Source of the DNA: Thiocystis violascens
GTDB lineage: Bacteria > Pseudomonadota > Gammaproteobacteria > Chromatiales > Chromatiaceae
DNA: 64,000 nt
Assembly: GCA_020721065.1 (NCBI GenBank)
Contig: DYNM01000007.1
Coordinates: 51,644 to 115,643 of the forward strand
Direction of reading: 5' to 3'
A program made the translations under genes and the position numbers. Every line of letters starts with the position of its first letter. Positions within the stretch are counted from its first letter, which is position 1. Below are positions 63,301 to 64,000 of the stretch, one piece after another. The notes below the pieces were generated by a model. The model did not search any database and had not been told where the DNA came from. It saw nothing but the letters and a program-made list of their open reading frames with translations.

Positions 63301-63921
63301 TTCGTCAAAGACAGTGCGCGGGAGACGACGCTGTTTGATTTCAGTCAGTTGCTGGGTCCCGGCGGGATGATTGATGCTTTTTTTCAGCAGCATCTCGCGC
63401 CATTGGTGAATACCAGTCGGGCGCAGTGGACGTGGACGGAGAAGGGAATTGGGATTCCGCTGGAGGTGCTGGCGCAGTTTCAACGGGCGCAGACGCTGCG
63501 GAATACTTTTTTTAGTGGCGAGGGAAAATTACCGGCGGTGCAGTTTAGTTTGCTGCCGCTGCGAATGGATGCGCGGGCGATTCAGTTGTTGCTGGATGTG
63601 GAGGGGCAGACGGTGGATTACCGGCAAGGGCCGCCGCGCCGTCAGCAGTTGCTCTGGCCAGCTCCTGAGAGCACCGGGCGAGTGCGGCTGGCGTTCACGG
63701 ACACGATGGGGATTGGTTCCAGTGTGACGGAGGAGGGCGCGTGGGCGTGGTTTCGCGTGTTGGAACGGTCGGCGCTGAAGCCGACGCAGCAGGCGGAAAA
63801 GTTTCAGGTGACTTTTGCGTTGGGTGAATTGTCAGCGCAGTTTGAGTTGCGGGCGGCGAGTGTGCGCAATCCGTTTAATGTGCAGGAATTACGGGCGTTT
63901 CGCTGTCCAGAACGGTTGTGA
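60358..63921 (+). CDS. tssM: type VI secretion system membrane subunit TssM (IcmF family)
   Basis: Two N-terminal TM helices; LPWYLIIGPPGSGKTTALQNAGLRFPL, CEWWFTDEAVLIDTAGRYTTQD, TKSDLVAGFSEFFADL, third TM region and C-terminal IcmF domain. Confidence 0.94.
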   Translation: MALVAWLVSPLVLTLLGMSATGVLIWFAGPLLHFGQFDPLATMEARLLAIVALLSIWGVIALIGVWMERRRNGQMVEQLATDAEIEAEASAAEQHAIQERFRAALATLKSADGKRRLGGRWVYQLPWYLIIGPPGSGKTTALQNAGLRFPLAERLGPDAVAGCGGTRHCEWWFTDEAVLIDTAGRYTTQDSDRQVDQAGWQKFLALLKQYRPRRPLNGVVVAMSVAELLQQPQVDRERQALAIRQRVQELCQTFQVALPVYVVLTKSDLVAGFSEFFADLGQEGREQVWGMTLPLALEAGAPAPLSVVGLELTQLQQRLNQRLLARLEQEREPTKRTFLFTFPTQFAALTSVLEPFLTDIFTPSRFEMQPLWRGVYFTSGTQTGTPIDRILGAYAANFGLGRSGVLPFKGTGKSYFLTRLLREVVFAEAGLVGIDPRRQQRRRWQQRGVMAVIALLGISGAGAWTTSYLGNQALIAEVTQRVTILEGHLQTISADPHELLGTLPLLDAARTLPFGYTQHQLPVEWHLGLGLYQGEKLGEPAQRTYRHLLERVLLPRVMWRLEEQLRQASGSGTPQLLYDTLRVYLLLGNLAAGTGEVEANIAAVRSWIEQDWQQQLPTATTLAQREALRGHLAALLDWRVQAGVLALNQAVIEAARARLNRAPLTERLYEQLKRDGIGAQYRDFTISAAAGEYAPVVLVRRSGRALTEGIPALYTVEGYYFGVVPALQRLLDAAAADSWVLGAAAQLQPGSAAAVQLLTAVRERYVRDYVTVWQALLDDVAVVAGRDVAHTAQVLNVLADPVTSPWRRLLVAAAAQTELDKPPQVPVASNPLAAGGLMSQLPNLKSPPNLLLPTGSSAKGGVDERTVTQQFKWLHDLVRANAQGRSQLDQVQTSLGKLELHLTAVAAALTAGRATLVAETTAIAETKALAQQLPLPVQSVVATLAQDAATLTAGGMRAQLNRLWTSEIVPFCQEAINDRYPFVKDSARETTLFDFSQLLGPGGMIDAFFQQHLAPLVNTSRAQWTWTEKGIGIPLEVLAQFQRAQTLRNTFFSGEGKLPAVQFSLLPLRMDARAIQLLLDVEGQTVDYRQGPPRRQQLLWPAPESTGRVRLAFTDTMGIGSSVTEEGAWAWFRVLERSALKPTQQAEKFQVTFALGELSAQFELRAASVRNPFNVQELRAFRCPERL

Positions 63922-63930
63922 ATAATTGAA

Positions 63931-64000
63931 TTGGCAGTTAAAAACACTAGGAGTTACGCAGTTGACCAAAAATAGCTTTAGAATATAGTCGATCCACCGC
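63931..64000. repeat. repeat/mobile-element-like end shared with other intergenic sites in the window
   Basis: ttggcagttaaaaacactaggagttacgcagttgacc: first part matches 6843, second part matches ctaggagtgacgcagtta at 10170. Confidence 0.4.

Overview
64 kb chromosomal window with gammaproteobacterial-type gene content. Assignments come from reading the supplied translations; no database search was run. Most of it is housekeeping: cysE-iscR, tatD, tcdA, a feoA-feoA-feoB-feoC operon, lnt, lptG, pepA, valS, ileS, epmB/efp/epmA, rpsT, htpG, thiC, an lpxL-type acyltransferase, a NarX/NarL-type two-component pair, mtnA/mtaD and a tssM. The accessory content stands out. (1) A 7-gene TerD / vWA / PP2C / Ser-Thr-kinase operon (TerY-P type, 30.9-37.7 kb). 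(2) A TerD-like domain fused to a PD-(D/E)XK HsdR_N-like domain (14.65-15.9 kb). (3) An AT-rich decayed toxin island (55.2-57.3 kb) with an intact small cholera/pertussis-like ADP-ribosyltransferase (RxDxR-STS-QxE), a frameshifted HicA remnant, orphan antitoxin-like genes and a degenerate duplication. (4) A KilA-N gene whose leader has the mutually exclusive complementarity layout of phage C4 antisense RNA. (5) A 2333-aa surface protein in which a seven-unit delta-60 block interrupts a bacterial-repeat domain. (6) An element bounded by heptamer repeats inserted in frame in lnt. (7) A Sel1/AAA+/unknown/membrane gene cluster at the left edge.
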